From assembly GCA_035938175.1 (NCBI GenBank), contig DASZHD010000053.1, positions 43,041 through 107,040 on the forward strand: a stretch of 64,000 nucleotides of DNA. The letters are read 5' to 3'. This document shows positions 1 through 7,523 of this stretch, piece after piece (positions within the stretch are counted from its first letter, which is position 1; the number at the start of each line of letters is the position of its first letter). The position numbers were made by a program, and so were the translations under genes. The DNA comes from DASRDE01 sp035938175. GTDB taxonomy: Bacteria; Vulcanimicrobiota; Vulcanimicrobiia; Vulcanimicrobiales; Vulcanimicrobiaceae. Under the pieces are notes generated by a model. The model searched no databases, was not told where the DNA came from, and saw nothing but the letters and a program-made list of their open reading frames with translations.

Positions 1-22
1 GGCAAGCGCAAAGCGTCGTCTC

Positions 23-877
23 ATGTTCAGCACGTTCTCCATAGTGGCGTACGACCAAGACAGCGGCGAGGTCGGCGTTGCGGTTCAATCAAAATTCTTG
101 AGCGTCGGCGCCGTCGTACCTTTCGCGCGCGCGAGCGCAGGTGCATTGGCGACGCAAGCGTTCGCGAATACATCTTACGGACCGAAGGCGCTCGATCTTC
201 TCGCGCAAGGAGTGGAACCGGCCGCCGTTGCACGCGAATTGACCGCGGGCGACGAGGGTCGCGAGGACCGTCAATTCGGACTCGTCGACACGCACGGAAG
301 AGCCGCGTCATTTACCGGAAGCAACTGCATTCCGTGGGCAGGCGGCATCGCCGGTGACGGATTTGCGGCACAAGGAAACTGCCTTGCGGGTGCGGCGGTC
401 GTCGACGCGTTGTCCGGCGCGTTTGCATCGTCGACGGGCCATCTTGCGGATCGTCTCGTCGCGGCATTGCGCGCGGCACAAGCCGCGGGAGGCGATAAAC
501 GCGGCCAGCAAAGTGCGGCGTTGATTATCGAAAAACCGGGCGGCGGATATGCGGGATTCAACGATCGCTACGTGGATCTGCGCGTGGACGATCACGCGCA
601 GCCGATCGAAGAGCTTGCGCGCCTGCTCGAATTGCACAAGCTGTATTTCTTTCCGGCGGCTCCGCAAGACGTGGTCGCGATCGATGCGCAGCTCGGCGGC
701 GAAATCGCACGCGAGCTCGTTCGAGTAGGAGCCATCGATTCAGCGGCCGGATACGACGATCGCACCCGCGAGGCGCTGGTACGTTTCATGCATGTTGAAA
801 ACTTGGAGAATCGCGTTCGGACCGACGACACGATCGATCGTCAGACGTTGGCGTATCTTCGCGCTCATAAACGGTGA
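23..877 (+). CDS. DUF1028 family protein with C-terminal extension
   Basis: The 284-residue product opens with the conserved DUF1028 block (TFSIVAYDQDSGEVGVAVQS, then a GALATQAFAN-like stretch). Members of this family are thought to adopt an N-terminal-nucleophile hydrolase-like fold, but their reaction is not established. The last 65 or so residues (from about ELVRVGAIDS) look like a small helical peptidoglycan-binding-type module, a combination known in this family. No signal peptide is visible, so a cytoplasmic location is likely. It stands alone, convergent with the beta-lactamase homologue. The family call is firm; the function is unknown. Confidence 0.85.
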   Translation: MFSTFSIVAYDQDSGEVGVAVQSKFLSVGAVVPFARASAGALATQAFANTSYGPKALDLLAQGVEPAAVARELTAGDEGREDRQFGLVDTHGRAASFTGSNCIPWAGGIAGDGFAAQGNCLAGAAVVDALSGAFASSTGHLADRLVAALRAAQAAGGDKRGQQSAALIIEKPGGGYAGFNDRYVDLRVDDHAQPIEELARLLELHKLYFFPAAPQDVVAIDAQLGGEIARELVRVGAIDSAAGYDDRTREALVRFMHVENLENRVRTDDTIDRQTLAYLRAHKR

Positions 878-898
878 GCGTGTGATGAACGCTCGGCG

Positions 899-1765
899 TT
901 AACCCCGCAACGTTCGGATCGCAAGACGAGCTGCGTCGGCGATGGCGTGGCTTCCGCCCAAGTTGCCGTGGTTGCCGAATGCGTAGCATGCAATCGCGAT
1001 CGGTTTGCCGTGCGGAGGAACGAGCAATCCGATATCGTTGGAAGCGTTTTGATACGATCCCGTTTTGTCGGCAACGCTCCAACCAGGCGGAACGCCGGCG
1101 CGCAAACGCGCGTCGCCCGTCACGACTTCATGCATCCATGCGAGCAGCAACAGCGTCGAGCGCTGCGAGAGCGCCGGCCGGGTGACCAGGCGCACAACGA
1201 GGTACGCCATGGCGTGCGGCGTTCCCGTATCGCGCGGTTCCGTAAGCGACGCGGGTGAATGCAGATCGCGTTCGTAGCGATCGACGCGCACGTCGCTAAC
1301 GCCGAGCTGTCGAAGGTATGCCGTCACCGCTGCGGGACCCCCGATGCGTCTGCAGAGTACGTCCGCGGCGGTGTTGTCGCTGTTTGAAATGGCGTATTCG
1401 CAAACCGAGGCTAGGCTGAGCGTGGTTCCTTGGGGGTATTTCTGGGCGATGTCGCTGTAAGGCGGTTCCAGATCGTTTTTCAGAATGCGCACGGGCGCAT
1501 CAAGCCGATCTCTGCCGCGATCCACGCGGTCCAGCGCAGCCATGACAAGCGGCAGTTTTTGTGTGCTGGCCAACGGAAAGCGTTGTGCCGCGCGATGCTC
1601 GAGTGTTCTCCCGGAGTCGAGATCGATTGCATAGACGCCGATGATTCCGCCCCACCGGCGTTCGATAGTCTCAAAGCCATCCGGCACTTTCACGGTTTTC
1701 GGGGAGACCAACCCGGAAATCAGGCTTGCGACAAACTGCGATCGAATCACGCGCCGCTCTTGCAC
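899..1765 (-). CDS. class A beta-lactamase homologue (serine hydrolase)
   Basis: The 288-residue protein has the class A motifs in order: STQK (Ser67/Lys70), SDN (129-131), an omega-loop RYERDLH with the general-base Glu at 165, and KTG (234-236). The omega-loop position equivalent to Asn170 is His169, which is uncommon and could alter deacylation. The start is GTG. The first 25 residues contain only a weak hydrophobic stretch (FVASLISGLV), so export is uncertain. It could be an active penicillinase or a related serine hydrolase. No beta-lactam regulator lies next to it; the BlaI/BlaR1-like pair is 45 kb away. Confidence 0.82.
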   Translation of the reverse strand: MQERRVIRSQFVASLISGLVSPKTVKVPDGFETIERRWGGIIGVYAIDLDSGRTLEHRAAQRFPLASTQKLPLVMAALDRVDRGRDRLDAPVRILKNDLEPPYSDIAQKYPQGTTLSLASVCEYAISNSDNTAADVLCRRIGGPAAVTAYLRQLGVSDVRVDRYERDLHSPASLTEPRDTGTPHAMAYLVVRLVTRPALSQRSTLLLLAWMHEVVTGDARLRAGVPPGWSVADKTGSYQNASNDIGLLVPPHGKPIAIACYAFGNHGNLGGSHAIADAARLAIRTLRG

Positions 1766-1817
1766 GTCACGAAACCCGGTTCCGCCCTTTTAGTATATTT
1801 GAAGTCTGGAGGGCACC

Positions 1818-1988
1818 ATGCTGACCAAGTTACGGCAGTTTTTTGCAGCGTGGCTAAGAGTGGTTCGCGGCGGCCGCAAGCCGCCTCCGGCCGACCCGGA
1901 AGCCGGCGCCGGCGTCGGCGCCAAACTGCCGCGGCCCGTCCCAACGCTTTCCGGCGCAAATGCGAGGGCGTTTCCGCCGGAAGAGTAG
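1818..1988 (+). CDS. small hypothetical protein, 56 aa
   Basis: A short reading frame starts MLTKLRQFFAAWLRVVRGG and continues as a Pro/Gly/Ala-rich tail ending PPEE. The sequence GGAGGG sits 4 bases before the ATG, and an AT-rich TATATT lies upstream in otherwise GC-rich DNA, so it could be expressed. The N-terminus would make an amphipathic basic helix, which suggests membrane association. It lies divergent from the beta-lactamase homologue and converges on the membrane protein gene. No family is recognised. It could be a chance frame. Confidence 0.45.
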   Translation: MLTKLRQFFAAWLRVVRGGRKPPPADPEAGAGVGAKLPRPVPTLSGANARAFPPEE

Positions 1989-2024
1989 CGCGCGTGCATG
2001 CCGTTGTTCGCCCTATGGCCGCTG

Positions 2025-2603
2025 CTATGGTCCCGCTTGAGGTGTACCCGCCGTTCCTTGCTGTGATTCTTGGGACTCGGGCCGCATCAACGTGTAAACA
2101 GTCAAATCCCACGCGTTTCGCACGCCGATTAGGAGCAGTGCGCCCATGACGAGTGCCGCGCCGTAAAGACCGTACGCGGACGAACTGTACGAGAAGATTC
2201 CGCTTGCGATAAGCACGAGATAGCTCAATGCGGGAAGGGCAAAGTACCAAGTCCAGTCATCCGGATCGAGATCCCAACGGCCTTTCCAACGCGCATGCGC
2301 GGCTCTGGCGAGCATATAGCCCATTCCAAAGAGACCGGCGGCCGCCAAGCCGAGGCCCAGCCACAGCGGCGTAATGGCCGGAATGAGCAGCAGCATCGAT
2401 ACAATCATCTCGGTTACGAAGAATGCAACGATCGGCGTGAAAAACGCGCCGACCGCTCCACGCCCCTGCTGCGTCATCAGCGTGCGTTGCGCGAGCGACA
2501 TGACGACGAACATCAGGCCCATCAGTGTCGACGCCGCCGTCCCCGTGAAAATGTAGAACTCTCGCCAAGCACCGACGCGGTGCAGCCAATCCGACGGATC
2601 CAT
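2025..2603 (-). CDS. four-helix integral membrane protein, unknown function
   Basis: The 192-residue protein is strongly hydrophobic, with membrane segments at about 20-40 (FTGTAASTLMGLMFVVMSLA), 55-75, 80-98 and two further stretches after a WDLDPDDWTWYF loop. The start ATG is clear (MDPSDWLHRVGAWREF). It resembles small uncharacterised membrane proteins of Proteobacteria and related phyla. The C-terminus is a polar Gln/Ser-rich tail. It is a single gene, divergent from ftsY across a repeat-filled 200-bp spacer. No catalytic or transport motif is visible. Confidence 0.7.
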   Translation of the reverse strand: MDPSDWLHRVGAWREFYIFTGTAASTLMGLMFVVMSLAQRTLMTQQGRGAVGAFFTPIVAFFVTEMIVSMLLLIPAITPLWLGLGLAAAGLFGMGYMLARAAHARWKGRWDLDPDDWTWYFALPALSYLVLIASGIFSYSSSAYGLYGAALVMGALLLIGVRNAWDLTVYTLMRPESQESQQGTAGTPQAGP

Positions 2604-2627
2604 GGCCGGGCTGTTCCGCGCACGCGC

Positions 2628-2767
2628 GACAGGCTCCGCGCGGCTTCGCCTCTCAAACGATGGTATGGGGGCCGAAGGCCGGGGGCCCCATGCGCTTTGC
2701 GTATGGGGGGCGTGGAGCGCCCTTCGGCGCAGCTCAGGACAGGCTCCGCGCGGATACGCCTGTTAAA
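2628..2767. repeat. GC-rich hairpin repeat, two near-identical 30-mers, upstream of ftsY
   Basis: Two direct copies of a 30-base unit beginning GACAGGCTCCGCGCGG (2628-2657 and 2738-2767, 26 of 30 identical) bracket a hairpin-forming segment (CCCCAT ... ATGGGG around 2687-2708). Related sequences with the same hairpin and a GCGCCTTTTCAA-like end occur just upstream of fliH and flbD. It looks like a dispersed intergenic repeat that has landed next to start codons. Confidence 0.6.
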
Positions 2768-2810
2768 TCGAACAGGAGTTCGATTCAAGCGTGCGGAAAG
2801 GCGGATATCC

Positions 2811-3728
2811 GTGAGCTTCTTCGCCAAAATGCGCGCATCGTTCGGCAAAGCGCGCGAGACGCTTGCGGGAGTTGCCGCACTCGGCCGCGAGCGGCGGCCG
2901 ATCACTCCCGAACTCTGGGAAGAGCTCGAGGAGCTGCTGCTCCTTGCGGACTTCGGCGTGCCCACTACCGAGAAGATCGTCGGCGGTCTAAAAACCGTCG
3001 CAAAGCAAGAGCTCTGGCGCACGAGCGATCAAATCGTCGCGCGGTTTCGCAAAGACGTCGAGCGGTTTCTGACGCTGCCCGGCGCCGAGCTGAACCTCAC
3101 CGAAAAGCCGGCAGTGATCCTGATCGTAGGCGTCAACGGCAGCGGCAAGACGACCACGATCGGAAAACTCGCGACCCGTCTGCGCAAGGAAGGCAAACGC
3201 GTCGTACTCGTTGCGGCCGATACGTTCCGGGCGGCCGCGGCCGAGCAACTCGCAATTTGGGCGGAACGAAGCGGCGCGGAGTTCATTCGCGGCAAGGAAG
3301 GCGCGGATCCGGCATCGGTCGTCTTCGACGGAATGCAAGCCGGCAAGGCGCGCGGCGCCGACGTGATCGTCGTCGACACCGCCGGACGCCTTCAAACGAA
3401 AACCAACCTCATGGAAGAGCTGAAGAAGATGCGCCGCATAATCGAACGCGAGACGGGGCGTCCGCCCGCCGAAACGCTGCTCGTCGTCGACGGCACGACC
3501 GGCCAGAATGCGATTTCTCAAGCGCGCCTGTTTCACGATGCGACAGCGTTGACGGGCGTGGTCGTGACGAAGCTCGACTCCACCGCAAAAGGCGGCGTGC
3601 TGGTCGCAATCGTCGATACACTGGAGATTCCCATCAAGTTCGTCGGATTGGGCGAAACCGCGGACGCGCTGCGGCCGTTCGTGCCGTCCGAATTCATCGA
3701 GGCACTTTTCGAGGACAGCGGTTTCTGA
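2811..3728 (+). CDS. ftsY: signal recognition particle receptor FtsY
   Basis: FtsY is the membrane-associated SRP receptor GTPase that hands ribosome-nascent-chain complexes to the SecYEG translocon. The 305-residue product is a bare NG domain: an N-domain helical bundle (about 1-95), then the G domain with P-loop GVNGSGKTTTIGKLA, the ADTFRAAAAEQL motif, DTAGRLQTKTNLM and TKLDSTAKGG. The acidic A domain of longer homologues is missing. The GTG start at 2811 (VSFFAKMRASFGKAR) is chosen because it fits the family's N-domain length and has an AAAGGCGG purine stretch just before it; the frame is open far upstream through the repeat. It is followed by recA on the same strand. Confidence 0.95.
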   Translation: MSFFAKMRASFGKARETLAGVAALGRERRPITPELWEELEELLLLADFGVPTTEKIVGGLKTVAKQELWRTSDQIVARFRKDVERFLTLPGAELNLTEKPAVILIVGVNGSGKTTTIGKLATRLRKEGKRVVLVAADTFRAAAAEQLAIWAERSGAEFIRGKEGADPASVVFDGMQAGKARGADVIVVDTAGRLQTKTNLMEELKKMRRIIERETGRPPAETLLVVDGTTGQNAISQARLFHDATALTGVVVTKLDSTAKGGVLVAIVDTLEIPIKFVGLGETADALRPFVPSEFIEALFEDSGF

Positions 3729-3809
3729 AGTGACAGGGTGTTGGCATGCACACCCGATAGCGTGATACTCACAACGTACGCAGTTTTTCGTAGGAGAAAG
3801 AGATAGGCA

Positions 3810-4850
3810 ATGGCAGCGCAAGACGAACGGCAGGCGGCCCTCAATAATGCCCTCGCGCAGATCGAGCGGCAGTTCGGAAAAGGCTCGATTATGCGCATGG
3901 GCGAGATCCAAGAGCGCATGCATTTCGACGTCATTCCGTCCGGTTCGATTGCCATCGATCTGGCTTTAGGCGTCGGCGGATTTCCGCGCGGACGCATCGT
4001 CGAGATCTACGGCCCCGAATCCAGCGGTAAGACTACGCTCGCGCTGCACGCAATCGCCGAAGCGCAGAAGAACGGCGGCACTGCGGCGTTCATCGACGTG
4101 GAGCACGCGCTCGATCCCAACTACGCGGCCGCGCTCGGAGTCGATCTCGACAATCTGCTCGTGTCACAGCCCGACACCGGCGAACAGGCACTCGATATTG
4201 CCGAAATGCTGGTCCGCAGCAACGCGGTCGACGTCATCGTCGTCGACTCAGTCGCCGCGCTGGTCACGAAAGCCGAACTCGAAGGCGACATGGGGGATAC
4301 CCACGTCGGATTACAAGCGCGTCTGATGTCGCAGGCGCTGCGCAAACTGACGGCGGCTATCTCACGCAGTAAGTCCGTGATGATCTTTATCAATCAGTTG
4401 CGCGAAAAGGTCGGCGTCATGTTCGGCAGCCCCGAAACGACGTCGGGCGGCCGCGCGCTGAAATTCTACGCGTCCATCCGCCTCGACGTGCGCAAGCTCG
4501 AGCAAATAAAAGTCGGTCAGGACGTCGTCGGCTCTCGCACCCGCGTGAAAGTGGTGAAGAACAAGGTCGCGCCGCCGTTCCGCCAAGCCGAGTTCGATAT
4601 CACCTACGGACATGGTATCAGCAAAATGGGCTCCATTCTCGACGTCGCGCTCGAACGGAACATCGTCGGCAAGAGCGGATCGTGGTACACGTACGGCGAG
4701 ACGCGCATCGGTCAAGGCCGTGAAAACGCGAAGTCGTATTTGGAAGAACACGGTGAATTGGCCGACGAGATTTCGTCGAAGATTCGAGAGGAGATCGCTA
4801 GCCAGATTTCGCGCAACGGCGCCTCCTCGGCAGCACCGGCCGCCGAGTAA
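3810..4850 (+). CDS. recA: recombinase RecA
   Basis: RecA forms the ATP-dependent filament for homologous strand exchange and stimulates LexA self-cleavage. The 346 residues carry the P-loop GPESSGKTTLALH, Walker B VIVVDSVAAL, and the L1/L2 DNA-binding region (INQLREKVGVMFGSPETTSGG). The length is normal and no intein is present. AGGAG lies about 12 bases upstream of the ATG. recX follows after 5 bases, the usual coupling. No copy of the LexA box seen before imuA occurs in the 80 bases upstream, although a GGTGT...ACACC dyad (about 3736-3753) is present. Confidence 0.98.
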   Translation: MAAQDERQAALNNALAQIERQFGKGSIMRMGEIQERMHFDVIPSGSIAIDLALGVGGFPRGRIVEIYGPESSGKTTLALHAIAEAQKNGGTAAFIDVEHALDPNYAAALGVDLDNLLVSQPDTGEQALDIAEMLVRSNAVDVIVVDSVAALVTKAELEGDMGDTHVGLQARLMSQALRKLTAAISRSKSVMIFINQLREKVGVMFGSPETTSGGRALKFYASIRLDVRKLEQIKVGQDVVGSRTRVKVVKNKVAPPFRQAEFDITYGHGISKMGSILDVALERNIVGKSGSWYTYGETRIGQGRENAKSYLEEHGELADEISSKIREEIASQISRNGASSAAPAAE

Positions 4851-4855
4851 ACACG

Positions 4856-5347
4856 TTGAGCGGTCCGGCAGCGACGCCGGCGAGCGCATACGTCGCAGCG
4901 TTGCGCGCCCTAGCGCAGCGAAGGCTCACGGAAGCGCAGCTGTGGCAAAAGCTCGAACGCAAGGGCTTCGAAGACGAAGCGGTTCGCGCGACCGTCGAGC
5001 GGTGTAAACGTGAAGGCTACATCGACGACAAGCTCTTTGCGCAGCTGTACGTGGAGCAAAAGCGGAAGGCAGTCGGAAATGCGCGCCTGGTCGCTGAGTT
5101 GATCCGCAAAGGCGTGGATCGCGACGCTGCATTGCAAGCCGTCCACGACGGCTCGGTGAATGAAAGCGAGCGCCTCGATGAGGCGCTCGCAAAGCTCTTG
5201 CGGACGAAAGGCGACAACTATCCTTCAATCGCGCGCGGGTTGGAGCGTTTAGGCTTCCCCGCGTCGCTCATCTACCGCAAGTTACGCGATCATGCGGCGC
5301 AGGTCGGTCCCTTTGCCGATATCGCGGCCGTCGCGTCCAACGCATGA
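4856..5347 (+). CDS. recX: regulatory protein RecX
   Basis: RecX binds RecA filaments and dampens recombinase activity. The 163-residue product has the three tandem three-helix repeats of the family (LTEAQLWQKLERKGF, GYIDDKLFAQLYVEQ, ARGLERLGFPASLIYRKL). A TTG start five bases after the recA stop is used, with no clear ribosome site, which suggests translational coupling to recA. Its last 58 bases overlap the convergent cystathionine gamma-synthase gene. Confidence 0.92.
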   Translation: MSGPAATPASAYVAALRALAQRRLTEAQLWQKLERKGFEDEAVRATVERCKREGYIDDKLFAQLYVEQKRKAVGNARLVAELIRKGVDRDAALQAVHDGSVNESERLDEALAKLLRTKGDNYPSIARGLERLGFPASLIYRKLRDHAAQVGPFADIAAVASNA

Positions 5348-6501
5348 GCGAGATCCGCAAGTAAATCGGGGGCGTCCTCGATGCCGACGGAAAGCCGAAG
5401 CAAGTCGTCCGTAACGCCCAGATCCAGCCGTTCCTCCGGCGTAAGCGGCCCGTGCGTCATGACCGCCGGGCTGCAAATCAGCGACTCGACGCCGCCGAGC
5501 GAGGTTGCGAGATTAAAGATTTTCGTCGCTCGAGCGGTCGCTTTCGCGCGCTCGGCGCCGCCGCGCACGCGGAACGAAACGATTCCGCCGAACCCCGACA
5601 TCTGCGACCGCGCCAGCGCGTGCTGCGGATGCGAGGCAAGTCCCGGGTAGTACACGGCCGCTACGTCGTCGCGCGTCGACAGATACTCTGCAACCGCGAA
5701 TGCGTTCTGCTCGTGCGCGCGCATGCGCAGCGCCAGCGTCTTTGCGCCGCGCAGCGTCAAGTACGCGTCCCACGGACCGGGAATCGCACCCACCGCATTC
5801 TGATGAAACGCGATCTCGGCATGGATTTCGGGGTCGGCCGCGATCGCGATGCCGCCGACGACATCGCTATGCCCGCAAAGATATTTTGTCGTGGAATGCA
5901 TCACCACGTCGGCGCCGAGCTCCAGCGGGCGTTGAAAATACGGCGACGCAAACGTATTGTCCACCGCCACGATCTGCCCGGGCTTCTTCAGCGCGGCGAT
6001 CGCGCGGATATCGATGACACGCAGGAGGGGATTCGTCGGGGTCTCGATCCAGAAAAGCTTCGTTTCCGGCCTGATTGCTTGCGCGGTAGCCTGCACGTCG
6101 GTCATGTCGACGAATGTGGTCGAGATCCCGTATCGCGTAAGGACCTTCGTCAATAAACGGTGCGTGCCGCCGTAGATATCGCGCGTCGCGAGAATATGAT
6201 CTCCGGTTTTCAGCAACGACGCGATGCCGGCGGCCGCGGCCATTCCGGATCCGAACGCCGTGGCACACCGTCCGCCTTCCAGATCGGCCAGCTGTGACTC
6301 CAGCGCTGCGCGCGTGGGATTTGCCGTCCGCGAGTAGTCGAACCCCTTGGTTACGCCGACGTCCGGCAAGGTGAATGTGGCGGTTTGATAGACCGGAACG
6401 ATCGTTGCACCGGTGGCGCTGCAGGGATCTTGTCCGCTGCGTATCGCGCGCGTTGCAAATCCACGAGACGTCCCGGAGCGGCCAAATGACTGATTCGGCA
6501 T
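5290..6501 (-). CDS. cystathionine gamma-synthase / gamma-lyase (PLP enzyme)
   Basis: This is a 403-residue PLP-dependent transsulfuration enzyme with the PLP lysine in STTKYLCGHSD (Lys206), the cofactor Asp in AVDNTFASPYFQ (Asp181) and the substrate-binding SLGGVESLICSPAVMTH block. Such enzymes make cystathionine or O-acyl-homoserine products for methionine, or cleave cystathionine; sequence alone does not decide between MetB and lyase roles. The ATG at 6501 is preferred over a GTG nine bases earlier because GGAG lies exactly 8 bases before it. The leader carries a switch-like RNA structure. The 3' end overlaps recX. Confidence 0.9.
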   Translation of the reverse strand: MPNQSFGRSGTSRGFATRAIRSGQDPCSATGATIVPVYQTATFTLPDVGVTKGFDYSRTANPTRAALESQLADLEGGRCATAFGSGMAAAAGIASLLKTGDHILATRDIYGGTHRLLTKVLTRYGISTTFVDMTDVQATAQAIRPETKLFWIETPTNPLLRVIDIRAIAALKKPGQIVAVDNTFASPYFQRPLELGADVVMHSTTKYLCGHSDVVGGIAIAADPEIHAEIAFHQNAVGAIPGPWDAYLTLRGAKTLALRMRAHEQNAFAVAEYLSTRDDVAAVYYPGLASHPQHALARSQMSGFGGIVSFRVRGGAERAKATARATKIFNLATSLGGVESLICSPAVMTHGPLTPEERLDLGVTDDLLRLSVGIEDAPDLLADLAHALDATAAISAKGPTCAA

Positions 6502-6524
6502 GAGTTGCACTCCGTATAAAGATT

Positions 6525-6600
6525 GCGGCCCCCCACCATACCGGTGAGAGGCCGCTGACGCTTTCTGTTAGCTACAGATCTGCGAAAGACGACCTCACCG
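6525..6600 (-). promoter_or_regulatory. structured leader with two mutually exclusive helices before the methionine-pathway gene
   Basis: On the minus strand, bases 6555-6543 (GCGGCCTCTCACC) can pair with 6537-6525 as an uninterrupted 13-bp stem (two G-U pairs, 5-base loop) ending 15 bases before the GGAG ribosome site. The same bases can instead pair with the upstream segment 6600-6590 (CGGTGAGGTCG), enclosing a small TCTGT/ACAGA hairpin at 6578-6564. The two folds cannot coexist, which is the logic of a riboswitch or attenuator. It does not match the SAM-I or SAM-II cores that I know. The rest of the 332-base gap 6502-6833 holds only the promoter below. Confidence 0.55.
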
Positions 6601-6664
6601 TCGCATAAGCGCGAGGCGCATCATCGCATAAATCGCAAGGTTCCGTTCAACGAACATTGCCGAC

Positions 6665-6694
6665 ACGCTACCACAGCGCTCCCGGGACTGTCAA
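6665..6694 (-). promoter_or_regulatory. sigma70-type promoter for the cystathionine gamma-synthase gene
   Basis: Read on the minus strand, TTGACA (6694-6689) is followed after 18 bases by TAGCGT (6670-6665). Transcription from about 6658 would give a leader of roughly 155 bases that contains the alternative-helix structure. Confidence 0.45.
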
Positions 6695-6833
6695 TGCATG
6701 TGCCCGGCGACCCAGGCAAAAATGTATGCGTGGTACCGGTCCACCTGAACGGGACTGGTTGGCGAATGGCACGGTTTCACGAGCGAATTATTGCATGTCC
6801 GGCCGCCGATTGCCCCGGGGCACTAATGCCGGC

Positions 6834-7523
6834 ATGCCAACGTTGAAGGTGCTTATCGCAGAAGACGATCCGGCGATCAGGGAGCTGCTTACGCATCATT
6901 TCGAGCGCGAATCCTTCGACGTTCTTGCCGTAAGCGACGGCAATGCCGCTTTGCGCGGCGCTCGGCATCTCGCTGACGCGGTTGTGCTGGACGTCGGACT
7001 GCCGGCGATCGACGGTTTTGAAGTCGCGCGCCTGCTGCGACGCGAGCGGCGTGACGTTCCGATTATCATGCTCACCGCGCGCACCGACGAAATCGATCGG
7101 ATCGTCGGCTTCGAACTCGGTGCGGACGACTACATTTGCAAACCGTTTTCGCCGCGTGAGGTCGTCGCGCGCCTGAAAGCCGTGCTTCGGCGCGCGGGCA
7201 AACCGTACGACAGCCGCCCCAGCGTCCTGACTTTTGGACGGTTGGAAATCGACGAAGCGGCGCGCGAAGTGCGGCTGGACGGCACCGACGTGAAGTTGAA
7301 GCCGCGTGAGTTCGCGCTGCTACTGGCACTCGCGAGCAATCCGGGCGTGGCGTTGTCCCGCCGGACGCTCGTTGAAATGGTCTGGGGATTCGATTTCGAA
7401 GGCGACGAGCGCACCGTTGACGTCCACGTGCGCCGCGTTCGTTCGAAGATCGAAAACGATTGCGATCGTCCGGCGATCGTTCAAACCGTCCATGGCTTCG
7501 GATACAAATTCGCGCGGCCGTAA
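6834..7523 (+). CDS. OmpR/PhoB-family response regulator
   Basis: The 229-residue protein joins a receiver domain (acidic pocket EDD at 10-12, phospho-acceptor Asp53 in VVLDVGLPAIDG, Lys in ICKPFSPRE) to a winged-helix DNA-binding domain (GRLEIDEAAREVRLDG ... TVDVHVRRVRSKI). The frame is open upstream, but the ATG at 6834 gives the standard N-terminus (MPTLKVLIAEDD). Its last 32 bases overlap the sensor kinase, so the two are one system. The target genes are unknown. Confidence 0.9.
   Translation: MPTLKVLIAEDDPAIRELLTHHFERESFDVLAVSDGNAALRGARHLADAVVLDVGLPAIDGFEVARLLRRERRDVPIIMLTARTDEIDRIVGFELGADDYICKPFSPREVVARLKAVLRRAGKPYDSRPSVLTFGRLEIDEAAREVRLDGTDVKLKPREFALLLALASNPGVALSRRTLVEMVWGFDFEGDERTVDVHVRRVRSKIENDCDRPAIVQTVHGFGYKFARP

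Noticed and set aside
899..1765. Beta-lactamase as part of a resistance island
   Set aside because: No transposase, integron or regulator is adjacent, and base composition matches the surroundings.
3736..3809. LexA operator before recA
   Set aside because: The GGTGT...ACACC dyad is short and imperfect and does not match the CGAAC-N4-GTTCG box found before imuA.
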